From NCBI GenBank assembly GCA_002435955.1, contig DIWZ01000012.1, positions 81,284 through 145,283 of the forward strand: a DNA stretch of 64,000 bases. The letters run 5' to 3'. This DNA is from Pelobacter sp. UBA6093. Its GTDB lineage: Bacteria > Desulfobacterota > Desulfuromonadia > Desulfuromonadales > Syntrophotaleaceae. The position numbers and the translations under genes are program-made. Below are positions 24,933-32,951 of the stretch, in pieces. Below the pieces are notes generated by a model, which ran no database searches, was not told the origin of the DNA, and worked only from the letters and a program-made list of their open reading frames with translations. The number at the start of each line of letters is the position of its first letter. Positions within the stretch are counted from its first letter, which is position 1.

Positions 24933-26068
24933 AAGGAGGATTCCCGCAGGCCGTGGTCACCCTGTTCCTCTGCGGGGACATCATGACTGGGCGGGGGATC
25001 GACCAGGTCCTGCCTCACTCGGCTCCACCCAAACTCTTCGAACCTTATATGCGGGACGCCCGGGATTACGTGGCACTGGCCGAGCGGGTCAACGGACCGA
25101 TCCCCCGCCAGGTCGCGTTCGACTACATCTGGGGTGACGCTCTGGGGGAGTTGCGGCGACGAGCACCGGATGCGAAAATCATCAATCTGGAGACCAGCAT
25201 TACTGCCGGCGGCAAACCCTGGCCCGGCAAGGGGATCCATTACCGGATGCACCCGAGCAATCTGCCCCTGATCACGACGGCGGGAATCGATGTCTGCGTG
25301 TTGGCCAACAACCACATTCTCGACTGGGGCTACAGAGGATTGACAGAAGCTTTGGATGCCCTCGCCAACGCAGGCCTGCGGACAGCCGGTGCGGGGCGCA
25401 ATCGCAGTGAAGCCGAAGCGCCGGCGGTGGTGGCTCTGGCGGCGACAGGGCGGGTGCTGGTTTTTTCGTGCGGCGCCAGGTCGAGCGGCATCCCTGATGC
25501 CTGGGCCGCTACCGCCGACCACCCCGGCGTCAACCTGCTGCCGGATCTGTCCATGGAGGCAGCCGATCACATCGGCGCCAGCGTGCAGGGGAAGAAGAGG
25601 CCGGGGGACGTGGTGGTGGCTTCGATCCACTGGGGAGGCAACTGGGGGTATGCCATTCCCGCCGCTCATCGGCAGTTCGCACGGTTGCTGATCGACCGGG
25701 CCGGGGTCGACCTGGTCCATGGCCATTCCTCCCACCACTCGAAAGGGATGGAGGTCTACCGGGGCAAGCTGATCCTCTACGGATGCGGCGATCTGGTCAC
25801 CGACTACGAGGGGATAACAGGTTATGAGGCGTTCCGGGGCGATCTCGGCCTGATGTATTTTGTTCGGCTCGACAGGGAGACAGGAAAGCTGGCCGAACTG
25901 GAGATGGTGCCGATGCGGATGCGGCGATTCCGGCTCAGCCAGGCGTCGCTCCAGGATGCGGGCTGGCTGAGCGATACCCTGAACCGGGAAGGGCAAAGGC
26001 TGGGCAGCCGAGTGGAAATGAAGCAGGACGGTACCCTGGTGCTGCGTTGGGCCCCCTCCCAAAAATAA
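24929..26068 (+). CDS. CapA/PgsA-family metallophosphatase-like protein
   Basis: The 379-residue protein is a CapA family member (PGA_cap domain, calcineurin-like fold), named after a membrane component of poly-gamma-glutamate synthesis in Bacillus. Motifs include LFLCGDIMTGRGID at the N terminus, NLETSIT, ANNHILDWGYRGL and SIHWGGNWGY followed by HGHSSHHSKG, giving a plausible metal-binding set. No clear signal peptide or anchor is visible, unlike capsule-associated CapA, so a different substrate is likely. It is translationally coupled to msrA. No capB, capC or pgs ligase genes are nearby. Confidence 0.88.
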   Translation: MKGGFPQAVVTLFLCGDIMTGRGIDQVLPHSAPPKLFEPYMRDARDYVALAERVNGPIPRQVAFDYIWGDALGELRRRAPDAKIINLETSITAGGKPWPGKGIHYRMHPSNLPLITTAGIDVCVLANNHILDWGYRGLTEALDALANAGLRTAGAGRNRSEAEAPAVVALAATGRVLVFSCGARSSGIPDAWAATADHPGVNLLPDLSMEAADHIGASVQGKKRPGDVVVASIHWGGNWGYAIPAAHRQFARLLIDRAGVDLVHGHSSHHSKGMEVYRGKLILYGCGDLVTDYEGITGYEAFRGDLGLMYFVRLDRETGKLAELEMVPMRMRRFRLSQASLQDAGWLSDTLNREGQRLGSRVEMKQDGTLVLRWAPSQK

Positions 26069-26133
26069 AGGGACGGCGGGCCCGGGTCTACCATCGGTTT
26101 CGGCAGGCGGCGAACCGTGTATAGTTATTTATT

Positions 26134-26220
26134 ATGTGCGGTCGATTCGTTCAATCCCTATCCAGTGAAGATCTTCGACGTCGCAAACTTTTCGCCCTTC
26201 GGTATCAGGGCGGTTTTTGA
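26134..26220 (+). pseudogene. Truncated SRAP (YedK/HMCES) gene start
   Basis: An ATG at 26134 opens a 28-codon frame beginning MCGRFVQSLSSEDLRRR. MCGRF is diagnostic of SRAP proteins, in which Cys2 crosslinks abasic sites in single-stranded DNA. The frame then diverges (KLFALRYQGGF) and stops at 26220. The remaining ~190 residues of the family, including the NxAP motif, are not found in the 48 bp before the DUF2254 gene. It is therefore a 5' remnant left by deletion. Confidence 0.7.
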
Positions 26221-26268
26221 GGATCTCGAAATACCCTATTCCATAATATCGACAGAGGTGATGCCATC

Positions 26269-27630
26269 GTGAAAGCGCAGATTTTCAAGCACCTGGATCT
26301 CGTTCGTTCCAGTTTCTGGTTTATCCCGGTAGTCATGTCCTGTGGGGCGGTGTTGTTGGCCTACGGAACCGTCGCCATGAATAAGCCGGTGACGGATTGG
26401 TTCCGGATTGTCTGGGGTTGGACTTTTACCGGTGGCGCGGAGGGGGCGAGTTCCGTGCTGGGGACCATCGCGGGATCGATGATCACCATCGCCGGGGTGG
26501 TTTTCTCGATGACCCTGGTCGCCCTGTCGCTTGTCTCATCACAGCTGGGTCCGCGTGTGCTTCGTAATTTCATGCGTGACACCACGACTCAAGTTGTACT
26601 CGGTACGTTCATTGCCACTTTTCTGTACTGTCTGCTTGTTCTACGCACCATCCGCCGCGCCGAGGAGGTTGCCTTCGTCCCTCACTTGGCGGTCGCTCTC
26701 GGCGTACTGCTCGCAGTCGCGAGCGTGGGGGTATTGATCTACTTCATCCATCACGTATCCGTTTCCATCCAGGCCAATGAGATCGTGGCGCGGGTCACCA
26801 CGGAGTTGATCGAGGGGATCGACCGTCTGTATCCGGAACACATCGAACGGGGAGCACCACGGATTCCGATGGGCTCCCCCGACGCCGCCTTCCTTGACGT
26901 GTTCGAGCGGGAGGCTTGTCCGGTGAACGCGACCGGGGACGGGTACATTCAGTTCATCGACAGGGATGCCTTGATCGCTTTGGGCATGCATGAGGATGCA
27001 ATTATGCGACTGGAGCGACGGCCCGGGCACTTTGTGGTCGCCGATGGCCCGCTGTTGCTGGTCTGGCCAGGGAACCGGGTTACGGACCAGTTCACGGACC
27101 GGGTCAATTTGGCGTTCGCCCTGGGTAACATGCGGACCCCCGGTCAGGATATCGAGTTCGCGGTCAATCAGCTTGTCGAGATTGCGGTGCGGGCTCTGTC
27201 TCCCGGTTTGAATGATCCGTTTACCGCCATTGTATGTATAGATAACCTGGGTGCGGCGTTGTGCCGCCTGATTCAACGTGATACACCGTCGCCTTATTGC
27301 CATGATGAGCAGAATCAGCTGCGGGTGATCGCACCCGCCGTTACGTTTCCGGCGGTCACGGATGCGGCGTTCGACCAGATTCGGCAATATGGCCGCTCCA
27401 GCGCTGCAGTGACGATTCGCCTGCTGGAAACGATTGCCGTGGTTGCGAGATTTGCACATCGGCCAGCAGATCGCGCCGCGCTCTTACGGCAGGCCGAGAT
27501 GATTGCTCGTGGGGCTCGCGACGGGTTGCCGGAAGAGGAGGATCGTCGGGACGTGGAGGTGCGCTTCCGTGCGGCGAGGCGGTTGTGTACCGGTCCGGCC
27601 GGCGAAGTTCGCTCACTTAACCCCGAATAA
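26269..27630 (+). CDS. DUF2254 predicted membrane protein
   Basis: The 453-residue protein fits DUF2254. Four hydrophobic helices occupy the first ~180 residues (WFIPVVMSCGAVLLAYGTV; a second with ITIAGVVFSMTLVALSLVSS; TFIATFLYCLLVL; and a fourth near LGVLLAVASVGVLIYFIHHV). A soluble C-terminal region of ~270 residues contains the conserved DIEFAVNQLVEIAVRALSPG and NDPFTA motif. No function is established for the family. GTG 26269 follows AGAGGTGAT. It sits downstream of the truncated SRAP remnant. Confidence 0.85.
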   Translation: MKAQIFKHLDLVRSSFWFIPVVMSCGAVLLAYGTVAMNKPVTDWFRIVWGWTFTGGAEGASSVLGTIAGSMITIAGVVFSMTLVALSLVSSQLGPRVLRNFMRDTTTQVVLGTFIATFLYCLLVLRTIRRAEEVAFVPHLAVALGVLLAVASVGVLIYFIHHVSVSIQANEIVARVTTELIEGIDRLYPEHIERGAPRIPMGSPDAAFLDVFEREACPVNATGDGYIQFIDRDALIALGMHEDAIMRLERRPGHFVVADGPLLLVWPGNRVTDQFTDRVNLAFALGNMRTPGQDIEFAVNQLVEIAVRALSPGLNDPFTAIVCIDNLGAALCRLIQRDTPSPYCHDEQNQLRVIAPAVTFPAVTDAAFDQIRQYGRSSAAVTIRLLETIAVVARFAHRPADRAALLRQAEMIARGARDGLPEEEDRRDVEVRFRAARRLCTGPAGEVRSLNPE

Positions 27631-27943
27631 TCAAAAAACCCTTCAATAATCGGCAATTACATGCCATTATACGTCGTATACATTTTTTGAGTTTTAAAGT
27701 GTGCAGAAATATGCACCTACCCTGTGGTTTTCTCTTGCCTGAGAGCATCTGTTGCTAGGATTCGCATTTGACAGGAAAAGAAGGGGTAGTGTAAAAAGGC
27801 AAATACCGTTTTAAGGATTCCGAATTCAGCGTTGACTTCCCTCATGGAACTTCCGGTCAGGAGGTTTGACCTGAGGTGCAAGTGCGCCCCCTGCATACCA
27901 TTAGTTCTGTTGCCCAGCGGAGCTTTGAAAGGTTCCATCCGAT
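27631..27943. other. Intergenic region with a possible promoter for the fusion gene
   Basis: No gene or repeat is recognised here. A consensus -35 TTGACA at 27768-27773 is followed 17 bp later by a weak -10 (GTAAAA), which could drive the fusion gene starting at 27944. Confidence 0.4.
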
Positions 27944-30154
27944 TTGAACAGGTTACTCCAGCTCCGTTATTCTGTGCCCCTCGCCATCGGGGATGTTGCC
28001 GCGACGGTATTCTCTCCTGTGGCCTGGAGTCGATTGTGTGATCAGCCAAAGGCGTCGCTGCGTATTCCCGATGATTTTTTTGGCATCAATATCGCTTCTT
28101 CGGAGGACGAATGTTGTGACGAATATGTCATGGCTCGTCTGCGGGAGTTAAGCATTCATAATGTGCGTCTGGCATTAAGCTACGGCAGTCTTGACGGCCC
28201 TGCGGCGAGGTTTCTGGACAAGCTGCTCGATAACCGGTTCGTGGTTTCCCTGGTCGTGTTGCCGCCTCTGGACGATGCAAGAAAGATGCTGTCGGATCGC
28301 AAAGTGCAGGAGCAATGGCGAAGTTTTCTTGCCGAGGTGTTCAATCGCTATGCGGGGCGGGTGGCGGTTTTTGAAATCGGCAGTACCCCCAACCGCAAGA
28401 AATGGTCCGGTTTCAGGCCGCGTGGTTATCTGCAGGCCTGGAAAATAGCCTGCGAGGCGGCAAGGAATCATTCCGTTTCCCTGGCCGGGCCGAATATCCA
28501 GGACTTCGAACCGTTCTATAACGCCGGCCTTTTGTTCGCCATGCGGCGGATGTCACGCGTCCCCGACATCCACACCAACAATCTGTTTGTCGAACGGGTG
28601 GTCGAGCCGGAGGCCTATGATGGTCGGGTGCTGGGGAAATGGGCGACAAATCTGCTCAAGCTCAATCTGGTCAAAAAAGCACGTTTATTGCAGACCCTGG
28701 GGGATAAAGCCGGGTGCAAAAAAACCATCTCGACGTGCAAGTTCTGGTCGACCAAGCGCCTGGGTCGCTGGTCTCGTTATCCGCAGGACAAGAAGGTTGA
28801 CTACCTGGTGCGCTACCTGGTATTGGCTGCAACCAGCGGCGCTCTGGGGGGCGTATACTGGGGGCCGTTGATCTGCTGGCGCGATGGCCTGATCGATAAC
28901 CAGGCCCCCGGTTATCCCGACATCGACCATTCGTCGTTTTACAGTCGGGTTCGGGGCGACGTCGCCAATTTTTTGGTAACCCCCGCTTTCTTTGCCCTCG
29001 GCCATGTCGCCCGGCGCCTGCGTAACGCTCGCTGTGACCACGCAGTGAGCGGGGTCAGCGGAGTCAGTCTTTTTGCCTTCATCGGGTCCGAAAACGAGGT
29101 GATGCATGTTTGTTGGTGCCGGGACGGACAGGCTCTCAGGTTGACGGACCTTTATAGCGAGGAACAACTGGCAACAGCCGTCTTTACCGATGCCTGCGGT
29201 ACGATAGTCCAATCTCCCCTCACGATCAATGAACGTCCCCTGTTCATCGATTTCCCGGGGCAGACAAACCAACAATTGCCGGAGTACCTACCTGAAATGA
29301 GTGACTACGATTCAGACATTGTCTATGCATGTTTGCCCGAGTTGCAGGGCGTACCCTGGGAAAATCAGCATTGGCGGGGAGCATTTGCAACCACCGCCGC
29401 ATTGCCGTTATCATCCCTGGGGGATGATCTGATGCCGGAAAAGCTCGCCGGCCAGGCCGAACTGGAAGTGCTGAGAGACCGCCGCAACCGTTTGTGGAAT
29501 ATTGCCCACCCCCTCGACCAGCAACGACAGTTGACGGTAAAATTGAGTCGCCCGCGGGGCATCAGGTGCCTGACCCATCGCTTTAAACCGAGCAAGGGGC
29601 GTCGGCACTGGAATATCGCCTCGATCATGCTGCAACGGGGCATCAGCACGCCAACTCCTGTCGCTTTCTATGAACGTCACCGCAACAGCGGAGTCAGGGA
29701 CAGCTACTATATCTGTGAGTTCATTCCCGATACTTTTTCGTCACGTCATGTGTGTAGCGCTTTTCGACTGGGGCAGAAGGAGTTCAGGGGGCTGGATAAG
29801 TATCAGTGGTTCGAGTTGCTGACCGGGTTCATATGTAAAATGCATGATGCCGGGATACTGCACCTGGACCTCTCCGTGGGGAATCTGATGCTCAGACAGG
29901 AAAAGGATGGGAGGATTACGCCCTATCTCATCGACATCGGCCGGGCCAAGGTGGTGAAGGGTGCCCTGGGCGGTCGCCTGCGAATCCTGGATCTGATGCG
30001 GATCTGCTACAAGCTGGATTGGCCGGATCGGGAACTCTTCATTCAGCATTACAACAAATGCTGGGGGAAGAAGTTTTCACCCTTCTGGCGGCTGGCGGTG
30101 GGATATTACGATTTCAAACAGAAGTCGAAAAAGTATCTCAAGGGCAAGGGATAG
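27944..30154 (+). CDS. Fusion: glycosidase-like TIM barrel plus WaaP/InaA-like LPS kinase
   Basis: The 736-residue protein has two parts. Residues ~42-430 look like a clan-A glycoside hydrolase (FFGINIASSE, VFEIGSTPNRKKWSGF, LGGVYWGPLICWRDG). In active relatives the equivalent of EIGSTPN (144-150) usually reads NEPN, so the acid/base glutamate appears replaced. Residues ~500-710 form a WaaP/InaA-type kinase with RRHWNIASIMLQRGISTPTP, the catalytic loop HLDLSVGN starting at His640 and the metal motif DIG at Asp664. The kinase part is probably active on a core sugar or other glycan; the barrel may bind it. The start is TTG after GAAAGG. No LPS cluster is adjacent. Confidence 0.75.
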   Translation: MNRLLQLRYSVPLAIGDVAATVFSPVAWSRLCDQPKASLRIPDDFFGINIASSEDECCDEYVMARLRELSIHNVRLALSYGSLDGPAARFLDKLLDNRFVVSLVVLPPLDDARKMLSDRKVQEQWRSFLAEVFNRYAGRVAVFEIGSTPNRKKWSGFRPRGYLQAWKIACEAARNHSVSLAGPNIQDFEPFYNAGLLFAMRRMSRVPDIHTNNLFVERVVEPEAYDGRVLGKWATNLLKLNLVKKARLLQTLGDKAGCKKTISTCKFWSTKRLGRWSRYPQDKKVDYLVRYLVLAATSGALGGVYWGPLICWRDGLIDNQAPGYPDIDHSSFYSRVRGDVANFLVTPAFFALGHVARRLRNARCDHAVSGVSGVSLFAFIGSENEVMHVCWCRDGQALRLTDLYSEEQLATAVFTDACGTIVQSPLTINERPLFIDFPGQTNQQLPEYLPEMSDYDSDIVYACLPELQGVPWENQHWRGAFATTAALPLSSLGDDLMPEKLAGQAELEVLRDRRNRLWNIAHPLDQQRQLTVKLSRPRGIRCLTHRFKPSKGRRHWNIASIMLQRGISTPTPVAFYERHRNSGVRDSYYICEFIPDTFSSRHVCSAFRLGQKEFRGLDKYQWFELLTGFICKMHDAGILHLDLSVGNLMLRQEKDGRITPYLIDIGRAKVVKGALGGRLRILDLMRICYKLDWPDRELFIQHYNKCWGKKFSPFWRLAVGYYDFKQKSKKYLKGKG

Positions 30155-30330
30155 CACCAGATGCGGGTTCCCTCGCGGAAGCTTGTGACCGGGTCCCGGA
30201 AATCCATACATCCCGCCGGGGATGTATCCGCTGAGAGAAATTGCCTGTTTGTGGGGAACTTAAGGTAAGGGGATTGGTAGTGCCGAGAGGCCTGTCCCTG
30301 ATAGATGCCGGTGGTGGCGCGATGGCAGAG

Positions 30331-31188
30331 TCACTGCAGGTCCTTGTCCCGTCTGATGCGCAGAAATGAAGGGAACCTGGGGATACCGGACAGGAAATGA
30401 CCGAAATATTTGAAGGTGATGACCTCACCGACGGGCGGGGGATTCTTTCGTTGTTCAGCGCTGAAGCCGGTGCCGATTTTGAAACGGGTGCCGTCTGGCA
30501 ATTCAACCAGCAACGCCCCGAGCATGCCGTGATTTCTGCCCCGGCCGGGCAGGTGCCCCACCACCACCGCCTCAGCATCCTGAAAATCCTTGACCTTGAG
30601 GATCTCCATACTGCGTCCCCCGATGTAGGGAGCGTCGGGATTTCTGACGATCAATCCCTCGCCGCCGAGTTTTTCCACCCGTTGCAGTTCCTGCTGCAGA
30701 TGTTTCCCATGCCGAGCAGGGGTCTGGGCGATCACGAAGGCATAGGGGGAAGGATGGGCGGCAAACCAGTCCTGGGCCATTTGCAGGCGCCGGGTGAAAC
30801 CCCCACCTGCCCCGGGCACATCGAAAATGGCGAATTTGAGCTGCAGCCAGCCATCGTGCGCCTCTTCCTTCAGAACGATCGACGCCGTAGATTCAAAGGT
30901 ATTGCGGCCGCCCCAGAGTTCTCCCTCCAGGGCAAAATCGGGTAAATCCCTGACAAACGCGGCCGGGGGATGAAAGTTCTTGCCGTTTTTCGACCACAGT
31001 TGCTCGCCATCCCAGTAGCCACGCACCCCGTCGAGCTTTTCACTGATCAGCCAGCCGCTGATGTCGCGCCCTTCGGCATAGACGCCGGGAAGCATCATCT
31101 CCACGGGCGCGCAATGGGCAGCGGGGATCATCAGCCCCCAGCAAAAAAGCAGGCAACCGAGAGCTTTAATCAGGGGAGAGATAGTCAT
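30331..31188 (-). CDS. Secreted ATP-dependent DNA ligase (Lig E type)
   Basis: The 285-residue protein is a minimal ATP-dependent DNA ligase with only nucleotidyltransferase and OB domains. The AMP-accepting lysine is in SEKLDGVRGYWDG (Lys51), followed by EGELWGGR, EGLIVRNPDAPY and the motif V region EILKVKDFQDAEAVVVG. An N-terminal signal peptide (LGCLLFCWGLMIPAAHC) predicts export, the defining trait of Lig E, which is proposed to act on extracellular or incoming DNA. No competence genes are nearby. The upstream neighbour (31265-32869) is a kinase on the same strand. Confidence 0.88.
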   Translation of the reverse strand: MTISPLIKALGCLLFCWGLMIPAAHCAPVEMMLPGVYAEGRDISGWLISEKLDGVRGYWDGEQLWSKNGKNFHPPAAFVRDLPDFALEGELWGGRNTFESTASIVLKEEAHDGWLQLKFAIFDVPGAGGGFTRRLQMAQDWFAAHPSPYAFVIAQTPARHGKHLQQELQRVEKLGGEGLIVRNPDAPYIGGRSMEILKVKDFQDAEAVVVGHLPGRGRNHGMLGALLVELPDGTRFKIGTGFSAEQRKNPPPVGEVITFKYFGHFLSGIPRFPSFLRIRRDKDLQ

Positions 31189-31264
31189 CGCTGGTAGCTA
31201 CCGGTCTGCGGTTATGCCCATGATGAACCATAGTGCGGGGCAGTGAGGATTCTGATAGGTCAGT

Positions 31265-32869
31265 CTACTGGGATCCGGCTCCCAGTTCTGGCGCAAGTTG
31301 CCTGGTAACGGCCGACTCCAGTATTTCCACCCAGAAGGTAGCCCCGCCGCCGTCCGTTTCTTCAACCCAGAAACTCCCTCCATAGTAACGCGCGATTTTC
31401 TGCACGATGGCCAGCCCGATGCCGCTGCCCGAATGGTTTTGGGCGCTTTCCCCCCGGAAAAATACTTCTCCCAGTTTATCTCTCTCCTGGACGGGGATGC
31501 CGGGGCCATGGTCGCGGACAAAAAACCGTACCCGATGGCCCTCGCGGCCACCGCCGACCGTGATGGGACGGTGCGGACCGCCCGCGTAACGGACGGCATT
31601 GCCGATCAGGTTGGCAAACAGTTGATAGATGAGGGTCGGATGGGCCTGCAATGGCGGGAGGGGTTCGATTTCCACCCTGGTCCTGGTCTCCATGATCTGC
31701 GCCTGCAGGTCGCGGATGACCCGGCTGGCGATTTGCGTGGGGATGACCCTTTCGGCTGCCTGATCGATGCGGCCGATACGAGCCAGTTGCAGCAGATCTT
31801 CGAGCAGATGGGCCATTTCCCAGCCCTTTTGTTCAATGCCCAGCAGCACCTCGTCAAGGGACTCCGGGATCTGATCCCGGAGCTGGCGGCGAAGCAGCTC
31901 GGTGCCGGAGATGAACACGGTCAGAGGCGTGCGCAGATCGTGAGCGACGGTGCGGACGAAGGCGTCCAGTTCGCGGTTGGCGGTGCGCAGTTGCTCTTCG
32001 GTCTGCCGGCGCTGCGAAAGTTCCTGGTCGAGAGCCCGGTGGGACAGGCTGAGATCCCGGAACAGGAACTGGTAAGGGGCTTGCAGTACGCCCAGAACCA
32101 GGACCCGATAGGCGAGGAATATGGATGCCACCTTGAACAGATGGCCGAGACAATTGGCCAGTCCGTAGACATCCTGATAGAGAGTGAAAGCCAGTTCGGA
32201 GAGGATGGCCAGGCCGATGGACGCCAGCATCAGGCCAATGAGCCCCGCGTCGAGATGGCAACGCCGCCGCCAGTAAAGCCAGGCACTGCCGGCCAGCATG
32301 GCGCTGATAATGTATTCGGTGCTGATCTTGAACGGTGTGAGCCCTGTTTCGTTGAGGCAGGAAGGGAAGATACCCAGCGGCCAGATGGTCAGGCCCAGCA
32401 GCAGGCCTGCGGCCAGAAAACCGGTGGTCCAGGTCAGGGCTGCTCCTTGACGGGAACGTCCCAACAGCCATCCGGAAGCCAGATAGGCTGCGGCCTGCAG
32501 GCTGCGGGCGGCGATCCAGAACTGGGTGGGGACATCGACCCCGGCTGTGGGGAAAACCCCCATGCCTTTGTAGGACAGGGTATGGAACAGGTCGAGCAGG
32601 CCGATGGTCAGGTAGGCCCCGGCCAGCAGGGTGAAGGAATCATTGCGGCTGAAATGCCGGGCGTGCCAGCCGATGCTGAAGATGGTAATGGCCACCGTCA
32701 CGCTGGACAGCTCCACCAGGCCATGAAACAGCAGGTAATTGAAACGGCTCAGCAGGTAAAGCGTGCCTATACCCGGCAGCAGTATCGCCAATACCAGCAG
32801 CGAGCGGCAACCCAAAGAGTGACCAACGTCGCGATTCGCGGTTACGTGCGTGGGGGAGGTCGTATACAT
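31265..32869 (-). CDS. MASE3 sensor histidine kinase
   Basis: The 534-residue protein starts with a MASE3 integral membrane sensor (about seven hydrophobic helices in residues 20-265, including the conserved LLDLFHTLSYKGMGVFP). After a coiled-coil linker comes a HisKA domain with TVAHDLRTPLTVFISG (phospho-acceptor His) and an HATPase_c domain (NLIGNAVRYAGG, DHGPGIPVQERDK, GSGIGLAIVQKI). No receiver domain is fused and no regulator gene is adjacent, so it is an orphan. MASE3 ligands are unknown. The first ATG in the frame, at 32869, was taken. Confidence 0.92.
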   Translation of the reverse strand: MYTTSPTHVTANRDVGHSLGCRSLLVLAILLPGIGTLYLLSRFNYLLFHGLVELSSVTVAITIFSIGWHARHFSRNDSFTLLAGAYLTIGLLDLFHTLSYKGMGVFPTAGVDVPTQFWIAARSLQAAAYLASGWLLGRSRQGAALTWTTGFLAAGLLLGLTIWPLGIFPSCLNETGLTPFKISTEYIISAMLAGSAWLYWRRRCHLDAGLIGLMLASIGLAILSELAFTLYQDVYGLANCLGHLFKVASIFLAYRVLVLGVLQAPYQFLFRDLSLSHRALDQELSQRRQTEEQLRTANRELDAFVRTVAHDLRTPLTVFISGTELLRRQLRDQIPESLDEVLLGIEQKGWEMAHLLEDLLQLARIGRIDQAAERVIPTQIASRVIRDLQAQIMETRTRVEIEPLPPLQAHPTLIYQLFANLIGNAVRYAGGPHRPITVGGGREGHRVRFFVRDHGPGIPVQERDKLGEVFFRGESAQNHSGSGIGLAIVQKIARYYGGSFWVEETDGGGATFWVEILESAVTRQLAPELGAGSQ

Positions 32870-32951
32870 GACGGGCGGCCTTCAGTAAGGAAAAATGAGG
32901 GAGCAAGGCACGATTTTGATGGATTACCTTAGTTAATCACTAGGGGAACTG

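Noticed and set aside
26269..27630. Possible channel or transporter name for the DUF2254 protein
   Set aside because: Membrane helices alone do not justify a function; the family has none assigned.
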